From IMG/VR virus record IMGVR_UViG_3300020411_003715, positions 62,001 through 126,000 of that record: a DNA stretch of 64,000 bases. The stretch is one strand, 5' to 3'. Under the pieces are notes generated by a model that was not told the DNA's origin, did no database searches, and saw nothing but the letters and a program-made list of their open reading frames with translations. Below, piece by piece: positions 15,216-23,951 of the stretch. How positions within the stretch are numbered: the stretch's first letter is position 1; each line of letters begins with the position of its first letter. The stretch comes from a virus. The position numbers were made by a program, and so were the translations under genes.

Positions 15216-17328
15216 TCGTGTTTATTGTCTTCTTGTCGTTGCTGTTTGCTTCCTTGTGTCTTGTAATGCTCCTGACAGAGCAACGGGCGCAGGCGGCACG
15301 GGACCGGTCGACGCCCAGATCGAAACCCAAGATGCGGATATCCACACACTCGATACGCCCGACGACACATCATGTCTCCCTCATTGTGGGGATGAGTACG
15401 AGTACCAACAGAGATGCTGGGACACCGTACTATACTTCTGCACACCCGACGGGGGACTGCCCGGGAGCGACCCGGCCATCTACCAACAAGAGATTGTTAT
15501 CGACAAGTGCGACGAGGAGGGGAATCCTTGCGTACCAGAATACGCAAATGACCCCGATTGCCGATGGGAGATTATCTCTACCGGAGAATGTGAAGACTGG
15601 CTTGAGTGCGACCCCACCGACCCAAATGCAATTGTACAGGAAGACGTACCCTGCCAAGACGTGGACGAATCCGGGAACGAGTACGAAGGGTTTCAGGACA
15701 TCCACTGTCAGAAGGGACAGCTTATCGCAGGTCCGTGTGAGCCATGTGGTGAGGAGATCTGTGACGCTATCGACAACGACTGCGACGGAGACGTGGACGA
15801 AGGACTATATCCTTGCTCAAGTGAATGCGGAGAAGGGGAGGCTATTTGCATCGAGGGAGAGCTACACCTCTGTTCCGCACCCCAGCCCGAAGAAGAAATA
15901 TGCGACTACATCGACAATAACTGTAACGGAGTGGTTGACGAGAATCAGCTTAACGCTTGCGGCGCTTGTGGGCCTATACCTGATGAATCTTGCAATGGCA
16001 TAGATGACGACTGCGATGGTCTGATTGATGAAGACCTTATTGAGCAGTGCGAAACCCCTTGTGAGATAGGGCTCACCATATGCGTAAACGGGGTGTGGTC
16101 CCCATGTTCAGCGCAGTCTCCTGAAGACGAGGTCTGCAATGGCTTTGATGACGACTGCAATGATTTAGTTGACGATGGGATCCTATGCGAGTGTCAGGAA
16201 GAGGATGTGGGCGTTCTGATCCCGTGCATGGAAGATCCTCTTATCTGTGGGCAGGGATTCAAAACGTGTGAGTGCGTCACCCCTTTGTGTGACCAGACGG
16301 CGATGACTCCGTGCAAGGCAGCTTGCGCGTACATACCTCCACAAGGGGATGGCGTTTGCGATGAGCAGCTTGGGATGATTATGCCGGAGCTTTGCAATAA
16401 TTGGGACGACAACTGCAACCAGCTTATTGATGAAGACTTATTCTCAAATTGCTACAGCGGACCCGAAGGAACCGTGGATGTTGGGATCTGCCTTCCTGGA
16501 TCTATGATCTGCCTTGAGGGGCAATGGGGGCATTACGCAAACCCGGAACAGGAAGACATATTTATGCCGGACCATTGTCATGGAGAAGTCCTGCCAATGG
16601 AGGAAGACATATGCAATGGGGCGGATGACAACTGCGACGGTGTGATCGAAGAGGTGATGGAGGAGACAGACATAGTCTTCATAATCGATGGTTCTGGGTC
16701 TATGTCAGATAATATAAACGCTGTTGTCGCAGCGCTCACCGCCTTTGCAGCAAACTACTCAGACGCCGTGGTCATTCAGTGGGGGCTCGTTGTGGGCCCC
16801 ATGAATGGTGAGCAGTTAGTAGCTGTACAGAACCTAGCACCTTTCGAGCAGTTCATGCTTTCCCTCGTAGGACTCCCCCCGGAGGTCGGAAACGCAGGTG
16901 GGAACGAGATGCTTTATGACGCCTTATACCTAGTCGTCCACAACCTTATCGACCCCGCCAGCCTTCCGAAACATCCCGCTGCACTGGCCTGGATAGACTC
17001 TGTGGACGGGTCTGTTCCACCGATCCCCCAGTTCCAGTTTAATTGGCGAGAGGACGCAAACAAAGTTGTTGTCGTGTTCACTGATGAGGATGGGCAGTCG
17101 TACACGAACCCGGAGATAACACAGCAGAACATTATAGATGTTCTAAATCAGGCAGATGACGTGAGCGTGTATACGTTTACTCCCGAAGGGGTAAAAGAAA
17201 ACTCAATATTTTCGCAGGGCTGGCTGCCTGTTTCTGTAAACGGTGGTTGGTACGAGCTTACAAGCAGTGCCGACGAAATGTTTACTGACCTAGCTGAGGT
17301 GCTAGACGAAACAGTGTGCGGGCAATAG
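15205..17328 (+). CDS. Lipoprotein with six MopE-like motifs and a von Willebrand A domain
   Basis: 707 residues. A signal peptide with lipobox LVSC (Cys 20) predicts a lipid-anchored, exported protein. From about residue 187 there are six motifs of the form CNGxDDDCDGxxDE (variants CDAIDNDCDGDVDE, CDYIDNNCNGVVDE, CNNWDDNCNQLIDE), the MopE-type putative metal-binding motif. From about residue 489 comes a vWA domain, with VFIIDGSGSMSD as the metal-dependent adhesion site. Such proteins are common on the surface of Myxococcota and relatives and unexpected in a phage; acquisition from a host is likely. It could alter the infected cell's surface or adhesion. Made together with the DUF5658-like gene. 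Confidence 0.85.
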   Translation: MRIDRVYCLLVVAVCFLVSCNAPDRATGAGGTGPVDAQIETQDADIHTLDTPDDTSCLPHCGDEYEYQQRCWDTVLYFCTPDGGLPGSDPAIYQQEIVIDKCDEEGNPCVPEYANDPDCRWEIISTGECEDWLECDPTDPNAIVQEDVPCQDVDESGNEYEGFQDIHCQKGQLIAGPCEPCGEEICDAIDNDCDGDVDEGLYPCSSECGEGEAICIEGELHLCSAPQPEEEICDYIDNNCNGVVDENQLNACGACGPIPDESCNGIDDDCDGLIDEDLIEQCETPCEIGLTICVNGVWSPCSAQSPEDEVCNGFDDDCNDLVDDGILCECQEEDVGVLIPCMEDPLICGQGFKTCECVTPLCDQTAMTPCKAACAYIPPQGDGVCDEQLGMIMPELCNNWDDNCNQLIDEDLFSNCYSGPEGTVDVGICLPGSMICLEGQWGHYANPEQEDIFMPDHCHGEVLPMEEDICNGADDNCDGVIEEVMEETDIVFIIDGSGSMSDNINAVVAALTAFAANYSDAVVIQWGLVVGPMNGEQLVAVQNLAPFEQFMLSLVGLPPEVGNAGGNEMLYDALYLVVHNLIDPASLPKHPAALAWIDSVDGSVPPIPQFQFNWREDANKVVVVFTDEDGQSYTNPEITQQNIIDVLNQADDVSVYTFTPEGVKENSIFSQGWLPVSVNGGWYELTSSADEMFTDLAEVLDETVCGQ

Positions 17329-17353
17329 CGGACAGCAGCAGGGATCTACAAAC

Positions 17354-17620
17354 GTGAGCACTTACGGACTTTACGAAGAAGGAACAAAACTCTCATGTAA
17401 AAAGGCGGTGGAGATTGTTGTCTTCAAGGATGACGGCCCCGAGTCGTATGTAATAGAGGAGGGCACGGAATGCGTTATTTCTGCAGACGGCCTGTTCCCC
17501 ACGGTGGAGATTTCCTGCGACGCCATGGACGTGGTCTTACGGGTAAGAATACCGTTTGATTTTGATTGGAGAGGGCACTTCTCTGTAAAAAAATACAGGC
17601 ACCTGTCTATAGTAAAGTAA
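17354..17620 (+). CDS. Small beta-rich hypothetical protein
   Basis: 88 residues with a GTG start preceded by CAGGGA. Strand-rich (AVEIVVFKDDGPESYVIEEG), no signal peptide. It follows the large lipoprotein by 25 bases, so it is probably in the same transcript. Function unknown. Confidence 0.55.
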   Translation: MSTYGLYEEGTKLSCKKAVEIVVFKDDGPESYVIEEGTECVISADGLFPTVEISCDAMDVVLRVRIPFDFDWRGHFSVKKYRHLSIVK

Positions 17621-17815
17621 TTATCGGCCGGACAGCCACCCCATTACAAACCCACCAATCAGGGCCAGAAGGACCAGACCAACCCACAGTTGGATGCCCA
17701 ACTCACAGTTGGTCGCAGAGGTGTTCCTGGACCGCTGACGCACTACTTCCCTTAGATCCCCCACCGGGGCACCACATTCAGAGCACTCATCTGTATTGGG
17801 CATTCTGTGACTCAA
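17621..17815 (-). CDS. Small membrane protein with N-terminal Cys pair
   Basis: 64 residues if the TTG with AGGAG five bases upstream is used; ATG 17803 is an alternative. CSECGA near the start may be half a zinc site, and the C-terminus is one transmembrane helix (LWVGLVLLALIGGFVMGWL). It converges with the plus-strand gene ending at 17620. Confidence 0.5.
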   Translation of the reverse strand: MSHRMPNTDECSECGAPVGDLREVVRQRSRNTSATNCELGIQLWVGLVLLALIGGFVMGWLSGR

Positions 17816-17834
17816 GGGCACTCCTAGCTAAAAA

Positions 17835-17854
17835 CAAGGGGGATAACCCCCTTG
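17835..17854 (-). terminator. Intrinsic terminator
   Basis: CAAGGGGG / CCCCCTTG with a four-base loop, followed on the minus strand by TTTTTAG. It ends the transcript that carries the CCA-adding enzyme gene. Confidence 0.85.
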
Positions 17855-17862
17855 CCGATTGC

Positions 17863-18021
17863 TTACGCAATCTCTTTTCGATCAACCCATCTGGTAATGC
17901 TACCGCCATCGCGAGCATCATACCAAGTGATCTTGAAGCTGTCCCCGCTGATCTCAAGGATCTTAGCGAGAACACCCCCAGGACCGATGGAGTGGACCAG
18001 AACAGTCTCTCCTACCCTCAT
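17863..18021 (-). CDS. 52-residue hypothetical protein (SH3/KOW-like)
   Basis: Coupled to the upstream gene by TGATG and preceded by GGGGAGG. MRVGETVLVHSIGPGGVLAK then ITWYDARDGG and TRWVDRKEIA suggest a small five-stranded barrel. Last gene of the operon with the CCA-adding enzyme; a small RNA-binding partner is possible but not shown. Confidence 0.65.
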   Translation of the reverse strand: MRVGETVLVHSIGPGGVLAKILEISGDSFKITWYDARDGGSITRWVDRKEIA

Positions 18022-18758
18022 CACTTCCTCCCCATTGAAGGTTTAAGCCAGATATCCTCACCAAGGAAAGCTTCCTGAAGCTCGGATGCAACGAAGTCCT
18101 CGTTGAAGAGAACACGCGCTGCTACAAGAGAATCGTGCTTGAAGATCTTATGAAGCTCTTCACGAATTCTCTCACGACTCACACTCTTGAGTAGGCTGGT
18201 AATATGACGGCTCTCGTAATGAGTGCTGTCGTTCACGAGAACGTTTTCCCGAAGCATCGCAGTGAGATCATAGTCCAGGTCCAGATCCTTCGTGAGAAAG
18301 AACCTAAGTGCACGCATGATGCGCAAGGCGTCTTCCTCAACCCGTTCTGCAGAGTTGCCTACACAGCGGATTACTCGATCCTGGATGTCCTCTCTCCCAC
18401 CGAAAGGATCGAACAGGTCGCCAGTACTTACCGATCGCGCAATAGCGTTCATGGTGAAGTCCCGACGGGCCAGATCATCCTCAAGGGTCCCAGGCTCTAC
18501 CGAGTCGGGATGCCTCCCGTCACTGTAGGCACCCTCTTTCCGGGCCATGACAATGTCAAAGACCTCTTTGTCCTTGATACCACGGATGGTGAAGAACTCA
18601 GGAGTCACGAGGAAGAGCTTATCAAGTTCATCCTCAGCCCACTCAAGAAGGCCGTCCCACCCAGAAGGGCAGACGGCCACGAAGTCTCGGTCACTGTTTT
18701 TCAGCCCGAGAAACTCATCGCGGATAGATCCGCCAACCTCAAAAAGCTCCACACCCAT
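18021..18758 (-). CDS. cca: CCA-adding enzyme / tRNA nucleotidyltransferase (class II)
   Basis: 245 residues. FEVGGSIRDEFLG near residue 6 and the carboxylate pair in SDRDFVAV form the nucleotidyltransferase active site. RRDFTMNAIA near residue 98, DPFGGREDIQDR and RVEEDALRIMRALRF follow as in bacterial class II CCA-adding and poly(A) polymerases. The family adds or repairs the CCA end of tRNA. It is short (bacterial enzymes are about 400 residues), lacking most of the C-terminal body, so substrate range may differ. No tRNA gene lies in the window. AGGAGG precedes the start. Confidence 0.88.
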   Translation of the reverse strand: MGVELFEVGGSIRDEFLGLKNSDRDFVAVCPSGWDGLLEWAEDELDKLFLVTPEFFTIRGIKDKEVFDIVMARKEGAYSDGRHPDSVEPGTLEDDLARRDFTMNAIARSVSTGDLFDPFGGREDIQDRVIRCVGNSAERVEEDALRIMRALRFFLTKDLDLDYDLTAMLRENVLVNDSTHYESRHITSLLKSVSRERIREELHKIFKHDSLVAARVLFNEDFVASELQEAFLGEDIWLKPSMGRK

Positions 18759-18772
18759 AACAACCTCCTAGG

Positions 18773-19570
18773 TTAAATGGCCCACGCGATAGTCGCACCG
18801 CGAGCAACTTTTGCTCTGGACTTCTCTATCGACGCTATGGGGTTGATAGAGAAGTCCCCGCGTAGGCCTTTGTAGAATAGAATTGGGAAATCCCTCTTAA
18901 GAACTTCCCACGCCTCATCACTCACATACGACGCATACATTTTTGTAATGCCCGCATCACGAAGTTTGTACTTGTCTATGCAGTACGCGTAGTGCTCGTA
19001 CACAGAAAGAAGCTCCTTCATAAGAGACTTCTTAATAGCATCCACAAGTTTGCGCCGCCGATCGTCGCAACTAAACACACGTTCGTTCAGGGGGGTGGCC
19101 GGAAACGACCCTCCCCCAAACAACTTCTCGGCGCTCAAGTTGACAACAAGATCGACCAGCAAGACCAAGTTGTCCGAACTCCTAGGGCTCCAATCGCAAG
19201 GGTCCAAGCCCAGCGTAAACGATGGCCAGCGCAAACGAGCCGTACACCCAGGATCACCAGAGGCCCAGTCGGTGAGCACGCCCCACCCACGAGTATCCAG
19301 GGAAGGCTCAGTAAAGCTATCCCGAAGACCGAGGTGGATCTCCCGCTGACGGGTCCACGAGCTTGGGACAGCAGACCCCGACACCGGATGCGCCGGCAAA
19401 GCAATTCTAGACTCACCATACGGGTAGTTCTCGTTCTCAGAAAAAACACAAAGCCTCTTGCGATCAATCTGAGCCCTAAACCCCGCTAACCTTCCGAAAC
19501 GTCCACCATCAGCAGGGTCCATAACATAGTAGTCGTATACACCGTTGGACGTCCTATCAATAATCCCCAT
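18773..19570 (-). CDS. Hypothetical protein
   Basis: 265 residues with GGAGG before the start; first long gene of the CCA operon. No motif recognised. N-terminal half beta-rich with aromatic residues, C-terminal half helical (LKRDFPILFYKGLRG). Its position suggests a joint role or just shared timing with the tRNA-modifying enzyme. Confidence 0.55.
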   Translation of the reverse strand: MGIIDRTSNGVYDYYVMDPADGGRFGRLAGFRAQIDRKRLCVFSENENYPYGESRIALPAHPVSGSAVPSSWTRQREIHLGLRDSFTEPSLDTRGWGVLTDWASGDPGCTARLRWPSFTLGLDPCDWSPRSSDNLVLLVDLVVNLSAEKLFGGGSFPATPLNERVFSCDDRRRKLVDAIKKSLMKELLSVYEHYAYCIDKYKLRDAGITKMYASYVSDEAWEVLKRDFPILFYKGLRGDFSINPIASIEKSRAKVARGATIAWAI

Positions 19571-19572
19571 CC

Positions 19573-19710
19573 CTAACCTCCATTAGCAATGGACAACATC
19601 TTCATCAGCGCCATGCCAACTCCGAAACTGCCCAAAATTGTGATCACGTAGTTGCCTACCTCGATCTCAAACGTTTGCTGCATCTGCAGCGCCTTAAGAA
19701 TCTCCTTCAT
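19573..19710 (-). CDS. 45-residue membrane micro-protein
   Basis: The start is set by AAGGAGG; a longer frame to 19761 has no ribosome site. Hydrophobic helix YVITILGSFGVGMALMKMLS after an amphipathic N-terminus. First gene downstream of a well-matching TATAAG motif. Confidence 0.6.
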   Translation of the reverse strand: MKEILKALQMQQTFEIEVGNYVITILGSFGVGMALMKMLSIANGG

Positions 19711-19750
19711 TTTCGACCTCCTTATAGGAGAGTAATTCTCCTTCACAGTT

Positions 19751-19756
19751 CTTATA
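19751..19756 (-). promoter_or_regulatory. TATAAG-type minus-strand promoter
   Basis: Minus strand TGGGTATAAGAACTGTGAAG, the best example of the family, 41 bases before the micro-protein that begins the CCA-enzyme operon. Confidence 0.65.
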
Positions 19757-19866
19757 CCCATCCAACACCTCAGTATTGCCCTTATTACGGGTTAATAAAA
19801 AAAGTGGTTCCACGTAATATCTTTGTTAAATAGGATCGCCAATACCGGAGGGGTAAGGATAATAAA

Positions 19867-20187
19867 ATGGAGATCGGCGGTGTTGGTTCGGCAGGAATGG
19901 GTGGTTCAGGAGTAAATCCGGCAGCCCCAGCGCAAGCACCAACTGCAGATAATGGAGCCCCTACAAATGTTCAACCCGATGTTTCTGAAGCAGGTCATGA
20001 AGCTGCTTCTTGTTGTGGCGGTCACAGCAGTGCTGTGGCTAGCGTTAACTTCAGCTCACAAGACTTTTTACAACTTCACCAAACAGTACGAGGAGCATCT
20101 GCGCCCGAGGGCACAAATTTCGATATGCAAAAGCTCTTGGAGTTAATAATGGCCATGAAGCTTTTGGAGCAGATGGATCGCGGGTGA
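19867..20187 (+). CDS. Small hypothetical protein
   Basis: 106 residues; GGAGGGG lies 13 bases upstream. Gly/Ala/Pro-rich disordered start, a Cys-Cys pair (ASCCGGHSS) and a helical C-terminus (MQKLLELIMAMKLLEQM). Placed just before the fibre-like protein; it might assist its folding, but that is only a guess from position. Confidence 0.45.
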   Translation: MEIGGVGSAGMGGSGVNPAAPAQAPTADNGAPTNVQPDVSEAGHEAASCCGGHSSAVASVNFSSQDFLQLHQTVRGASAPEGTNFDMQKLLELIMAMKLLEQMDRG

Positions 20188-20319
20188 TAGACAGATCTGT
20201 CCAGCCATTGAGCACTACCGAGGAAGGGTGTTTGTTAGCTAGCGCCCTCGTTCTATCATATGTTCACGGCACTGTTTGGACCCGTGCTCGTAAACTCAAA
20301 ACCTCTAGGAGAAAAAATA

Positions 20320-21681
20320 ATGGCATATAAGTGGCAACAAGCAGCCGCAGAGAATGTTTGGTTCGAGACCGCATTTTCTGGTGGCACATTTGCAACATGG
20401 TCGGGCAGCGCATCGTCCCTCGCGGGCGCGCTTTCCCCATATCTTACTTCCTCAAACGCGTCCTCGACGTATTTGACCCAGTCGTCTGCGGCTTCGACGT
20501 ATTTGACTATTTCAAATGCTGCGTCGACGTACCAGACCGCGTCTGCAATGTCGAGCTACTCGACTACTTCGCAGATGAACACCGCTATTGCTGCGGCTGT
20601 TTCTGGCGCGAAGGTTCCGACGTCCTGGCTTGACCCAGTCCAGAGCACGGTATCTTCGGCACCCAGTGGCCCCTCCTCTGGCGACCGACACCTTTGCTCT
20701 GGCTCTATTTCTGGCGTCAGCGGAACTGCCGCTGGTGACATCATCGAGTATAACGGATCGGCGTGGACAGTAGTGTTCGACAGCAGCGCTGACGGTGAAG
20801 AAGGGGTGATGTTCTATCACCAAGGTCTTGACCAGCTTTACTTCTTACCGTCTGGCGGTGGAACTTGGCAGCAGATTGGTAGCGCCCTCGGTGGCGATGT
20901 CATGCTCGACTCCGAGTTTGCTAGTGCGTTCGCAAGCGCAGTTGCTTCTGACAGCACTATTGCTGCAAACACCGCTAAGGTAAGCAACGTTTCGACAAAT
21001 CTGTCGAACACCGCCAGCACCACCGCCGTTACGATTCACTCGTCTGATGGTAATGATACCTCTATTTCTGCAGCAAGCACTAGTGCTGCGGGTGTCATGA
21101 CCGCCGCTCATGCTACTGCGATTGCGGCAAACACCGCAAAGGACACCTTCCCTGGGTTTGGCACTTCGTCGGGAACGGCACTTGAGGGTAACACGACCAC
21201 CATCACTGGTGCTCAGGCTTCGGCCATCGCCGCAAGCACTTCTGGTGTTGCGAGTAACTTGAGCGCTATTGGTACCATCAACAATCTTACCACGGCCTTG
21301 GGTGCTAGTGACCTTGTTGCTGCTGTTAATGCTCTTGCGAGCCGACAAAGCAACGCTGGTACTGCACTTGATCCTGCCGACGCCTCTACCGGGTATACTA
21401 TTAGCAGCCCCGGTAAGTACTGGATGCAGGGGACCCTGTCCGCAGACGCGACCTTGACGCTTCCCGCTTCTTCGGGGCTTTCGGATGGCGCGACTATTGG
21501 GATCAAGCTTCAGGGTTTAGGATCGGGTAAACACCTGACCGTTGACGTGAATTCGGCGGACTCGGGCGTTAAGATCGATGGCCAGGATGAAATTGATATT
21601 GATGTTGCATACGCAGCGCTTTCTTTCGTTTACCAGAGCAACAGTGATGGCAACAACACTAAGGCCTGGATGGTCATGTAA
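20320..21681 (+). CDS. Tail-fibre-like protein with coiled-coil and repeats
   Basis: 453 residues from the ATG with AGGAG upstream. Residues 35-80 hold short repeats SNASSTYLT, SSAASTYLT and SNAASTYQT, a segmented coiled-coil pattern common in trimeric fibres. Later Ala/Ser/Thr-rich stretches (IAANTAKVSN, AIAANTAKDTF) and a C-terminal beta domain follow. It probably forms a trimeric fibre or decoration; no chaperone domain is seen. It lies between minus-strand genes, away from the main virion cluster, with its own terminator. Confidence 0.6.
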   Translation: MAYKWQQAAAENVWFETAFSGGTFATWSGSASSLAGALSPYLTSSNASSTYLTQSSAASTYLTISNAASTYQTASAMSSYSTTSQMNTAIAAAVSGAKVPTSWLDPVQSTVSSAPSGPSSGDRHLCSGSISGVSGTAAGDIIEYNGSAWTVVFDSSADGEEGVMFYHQGLDQLYFLPSGGGTWQQIGSALGGDVMLDSEFASAFASAVASDSTIAANTAKVSNVSTNLSNTASTTAVTIHSSDGNDTSISAASTSAAGVMTAAHATAIAANTAKDTFPGFGTSSGTALEGNTTTITGAQASAIAASTSGVASNLSAIGTINNLTTALGASDLVAAVNALASRQSNAGTALDPADASTGYTISSPGKYWMQGTLSADATLTLPASSGLSDGATIGIKLQGLGSGKHLTVDVNSADSGVKIDGQDEIDIDVAYAALSFVYQSNSDGNNTKAWMVM

Positions 21682-21711
21682 TCCGGTCTGAGCTTAGTAT
21701 TAGCTAAAAAT

Positions 21712-21741
21712 AAGGGTGGGGGCTTAATTGCCCTCACCCTT
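21712..21741 (+). terminator. Intrinsic terminator of the fibre-like gene
   Basis: Twelve-pair hairpin starting AAGGGTGGGGGC with one G-U pair on the plus strand, then TTCTTTTTAT. The G-U pair would be A-C on the other strand, which supports plus-strand use. Confidence 0.85.
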
Positions 21742-21746
21742 TCTTT

Positions 21747-22235
21747 TTATGTCACGTTTGTGTTCCTCGTGTACGCGCCAGCAAGGTCTTCTTGACCGTC
21801 TGCCACAAGCGCATGCTCTTTCCAGAACGCAACACAACGTGCGTACTCTTCCATTTCCCGTGCATCCCATGGCTCGCGAGGGCTCGAACTCTCTGCCCTA
21901 GAACCGTACATGGTGAAACAAACTCCGCCACGAATACCGATAACCACAATATTCCTAGCGGGGCGGTATTCACGACGAACCATTCTAGAGGGGCCCCGAC
22001 GCTCCCCCCGCTGCATGTAGAACACGCTTGACTCTTCAACAGGAGCGTCCCCCGCTGCGGGACCGTATAGCCCGCATGGGACAGTCCCCAGGTGCTCGGG
22101 GAGAGGAACCACTTCAAGGATGAAGGACTCCTCCGGCCTATCGAGAAGCCGGGGTAGGGTTTGTACGTAGTTTGTCTGCTCTTCGGTCAGATCGTGATCG
22201 TCATGAGCGACGTGGGTAAATACCGTGGGTGACAT
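21747..22235 (-). CDS. Conserved phage protein of unknown function
   Basis: 162 residues, AGGAGG before the start. CGLYGPAAGDAPVEES and GPSRMVRREYRPARN followed by MYGSRAESSSPREPWD are motifs I recognise from many tailed phages of actinobacteria, without function. Convergent with the fibre gene. Confidence 0.65.
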   Translation of the reverse strand: MSPTVFTHVAHDDHDLTEEQTNYVQTLPRLLDRPEESFILEVVPLPEHLGTVPCGLYGPAAGDAPVEESSVFYMQRGERRGPSRMVRREYRPARNIVVIGIRGGVCFTMYGSRAESSSPREPWDAREMEEYARCVAFWKEHALVADGQEDLAGAYTRNTNVT

Positions 22236-22281
22236 AAGTCCTCCTTGTGATCTTTTTTCTGCATTTAGTTGAAATAGCTAT

Positions 22282-22310
22282 TTGCTACCCAACTATTACT
22301 GAGTAATAAT
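22282..22310 (+). promoter_or_regulatory. Possible sigma-70-like promoter
   Basis: TTGCTA, about 16 bases, then TAATAAT. It would drive the 56-residue gene at 22336. Confidence 0.35.
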
Positions 22311-22335
22311 TATAATTGTAGACAAAGGATTGCGC

Positions 22336-22506
22336 GTGGCTGAACCCATTCCCCCGAAAGATCTTACCGAGAAGATTGTAGAGGAATGGCTACAGAAGGC
22401 CACAATGCGAGAGCTTAATATATTCCACGACAGGAATAAGATTATAGTCTGGCTATGTCGCGCCTTGCTCAGGGCCTGGAGGGACAAAGCCCCTCCTAGC
22501 CCTTGA
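22336..22506 (+). CDS. 56-residue hypothetical protein
   Basis: GTG start with AAAGGA six bases before. MRELNIFHDRNKIIVWLCRA forms an amphipathic helix; basic overall with a Pro/Ser tail. It ends 11 bases into the 3' end of the opposite gene. No family recognised. Confidence 0.5.
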   Translation: MAEPIPPKDLTEKIVEEWLQKATMRELNIFHDRNKIIVWLCRALLRAWRDKAPPSP

Positions 22507-22987
22507 CTACAATCTGACGCTTTCGGCGGTGAAAGCTTGGGTTAAGTGCCGCTGCTTTGTATTCAATGATACAGCACCCGTAACCAATATCTTTCACCCT
22601 ACCGTCAATGCACTCGATCTTTTGGTAGTCACCCACACGCTCGTGGAGGACAACACCCAGGCCGTACTTCCTAGATCTTTGGTACCAATACTCGCCATTG
22701 AACACTTCCCACCCGCAGGAAAGCATAGCCTCCCATCGAGCCATAGCCCCATCCATGCTGTATGTGCTGCAGTAGTCTTCGCCAGCAATACCGATAGAAA
22801 CAACCCTTACGGCGGGCTTGTTCCTAAGATCAAACAGGATGAACCATTCAGGGGTGTCAGACAAAGAACCCTTCTCGTCTATACTGTTGCGTGCACTACT
22901 CTCTCGCGCAGGGTTTACCAGAAACTGAGTAGCCCCATTGCTTATAATATCAAAAGAAGTTGGGTTTGGTGGCAGTTCATTCCTCAA
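22496..22987 (-). CDS. Hypothetical protein
   Basis: 163 residues, TTG start with AAGGGGA upstream. Cys-containing centre (IAGEDYCSTY, MLSCGWEVF) and basic C-terminus (HRRKRQIVVKG). Not recognised; same strand as the following zinc proteins. Confidence 0.55.
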   Translation of the reverse strand: MRNELPPNPTSFDIISNGATQFLVNPARESSARNSIDEKGSLSDTPEWFILFDLRNKPAVRVVSIGIAGEDYCSTYSMDGAMARWEAMLSCGWEVFNGEYWYQRSRKYGLGVVLHERVGDYQKIECIDGRVKDIGYGCCIIEYKAAALNPSFHRRKRQIVVKG

Positions 22988-23076
22988 ATCTTTTCCCCTT
23001 ATGTTTTAGATTTCTAGACCTCCCCACAAGGACATCATAGTCCCTGTTGTGGTGTTTTCCTGCGTGGTTCCCAGAC

Positions 23077-23295
23077 CTAACTGCTAGCATCATGCTCGCC
23101 ACACATCGCTGCTTCGGCAGCTTTTTCTTTTTCGATTTCATGTCCGCCTCCGGAGTTCATGTGGTTGTAGATAAGTGTTTTTATGCAGGGCTCGCACCAA
23201 GCGCCCGAGTGCTCCGTGGATACGTACCTGTCGCCCGAAGAACTCTTACACCCAGAACAGCTACCATCCCCACTATCAGTGCGTCTTAGGAACAT
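23077..23295 (-). CDS. Small Cys-rich zinc-binding protein
   Basis: 72 residues with GGAGG before the ATG. CSGCKSS near the start and WCEPCIKTLIYNH give two Cys pairs, a zinc-knuckle pattern. No specific role. Confidence 0.55.
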   Translation of the reverse strand: MFLRRTDSGDGSCSGCKSSSGDRYVSTEHSGAWCEPCIKTLIYNHMNSGGGHEIEKEKAAEAAMCGEHDASS

Positions 23296-23346
23296 TTTAT
23301 TTATCCTCCTTCCTTACCCTAAAAGGTATCCGCTAATATATTATAT

Positions 23347-23685
23347 ATGAAGAGGCACTCCATATTATTAGCGTCCATCATCCTTGGCTTAATTGGGTTT
23401 GGGACACTTTTGGGGTGTTCCGAGGGCCAAAAACAGCGACCGCCGCTTGTCTGCCAATGGTCAATTATTACCATGCAGGGCGGGATCTCCGTAGTTAGAG
23501 ATGGAAATCCTTCGGAAAAGGATGTAAAAGGCCTAATTGGTTCTGGGGTCGGTTTCTCACAGAGGGTCGAGAAAGAGATCGTCTGTAAGGCCGAAGCTGC
23601 TAATAATACATTTATTAGCAATCAGCCAACGCCTACTACCGCACCCCCTAAGACCGATGAAGGAACCTGGGCTTATAATTATTAG
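23347..23685 (+). CDS. Small lipoprotein
   Basis: 112 residues starting MKRHSILLASIILGLIGFG with lipobox LLGC (Cys 24), a type II signal peptide. The mature part has one more Cys pair and a Pro/Thr-rich tail. Phage lipoproteins can be outer-membrane spanins or superinfection-exclusion factors; this one lacks a clear sign of either. The upstream region is AT-rich (CTAATATATTATAT). Confidence 0.6.
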   Translation: MKRHSILLASIILGLIGFGTLLGCSEGQKQRPPLVCQWSIITMQGGISVVRDGNPSEKDVKGLIGSGVGFSQRVEKEIVCKAEAANNTFISNQPTPTTAPPKTDEGTWAYNY

Positions 23686-23696
23686 CGAGTAATAAT

Positions 23697-23951
23697 TTGA
23701 AATTCTGGAAAGTATTAGCGACAGTCCTGCCTACTGAAGAGAAAATCAGTTTTATTGTGCAGAGTCCTGACATCTACTCAGCGTCCAAGATCAAGGACAC
23801 ACTTATCGAGGTTCATCCCGAGTACAAGAGTGTCCGTGTCAAAGAGACCGAGCGACCCTCTTGGATGGAGTTCTCTTACGGCGAAGCGGATAAGAAGCCA
23901 CCAAGACCTAAGCCTTCCGAAGCTCAAGAAGCTCCTCAAGAAGAGGCCTAA
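23697..23951 (+). CDS. Small hypothetical protein
   Basis: 84 residues, TTG start inside an inverted repeat and without a good ribosome site. One alpha/beta domain with FIVQSPDIYSASKIKDTLIE, then a Pro/Glu-rich tail. It ends 44 bases inside the opposite minus gene. Confidence 0.45.
   Translation: MKFWKVLATVLPTEEKISFIVQSPDIYSASKIKDTLIEVHPEYKSVRVKETERPSWMEFSYGEADKKPPRPKPSEAQEAPQEEA

Noticed and set aside
15212-16003. 263-residue plus-strand frame
   Set aside because: It is a shadow of the MopE/vWA lipoprotein gene; its long run of Thr/Ser comes from the repeated Cys/Asp codons.
22998-23003. CATAAG motif before the gene ending at 22496
   Set aside because: It is only about 10 bases from the start codon and lacks the TGAAGG part, so it is unlikely to be a promoter for that gene.
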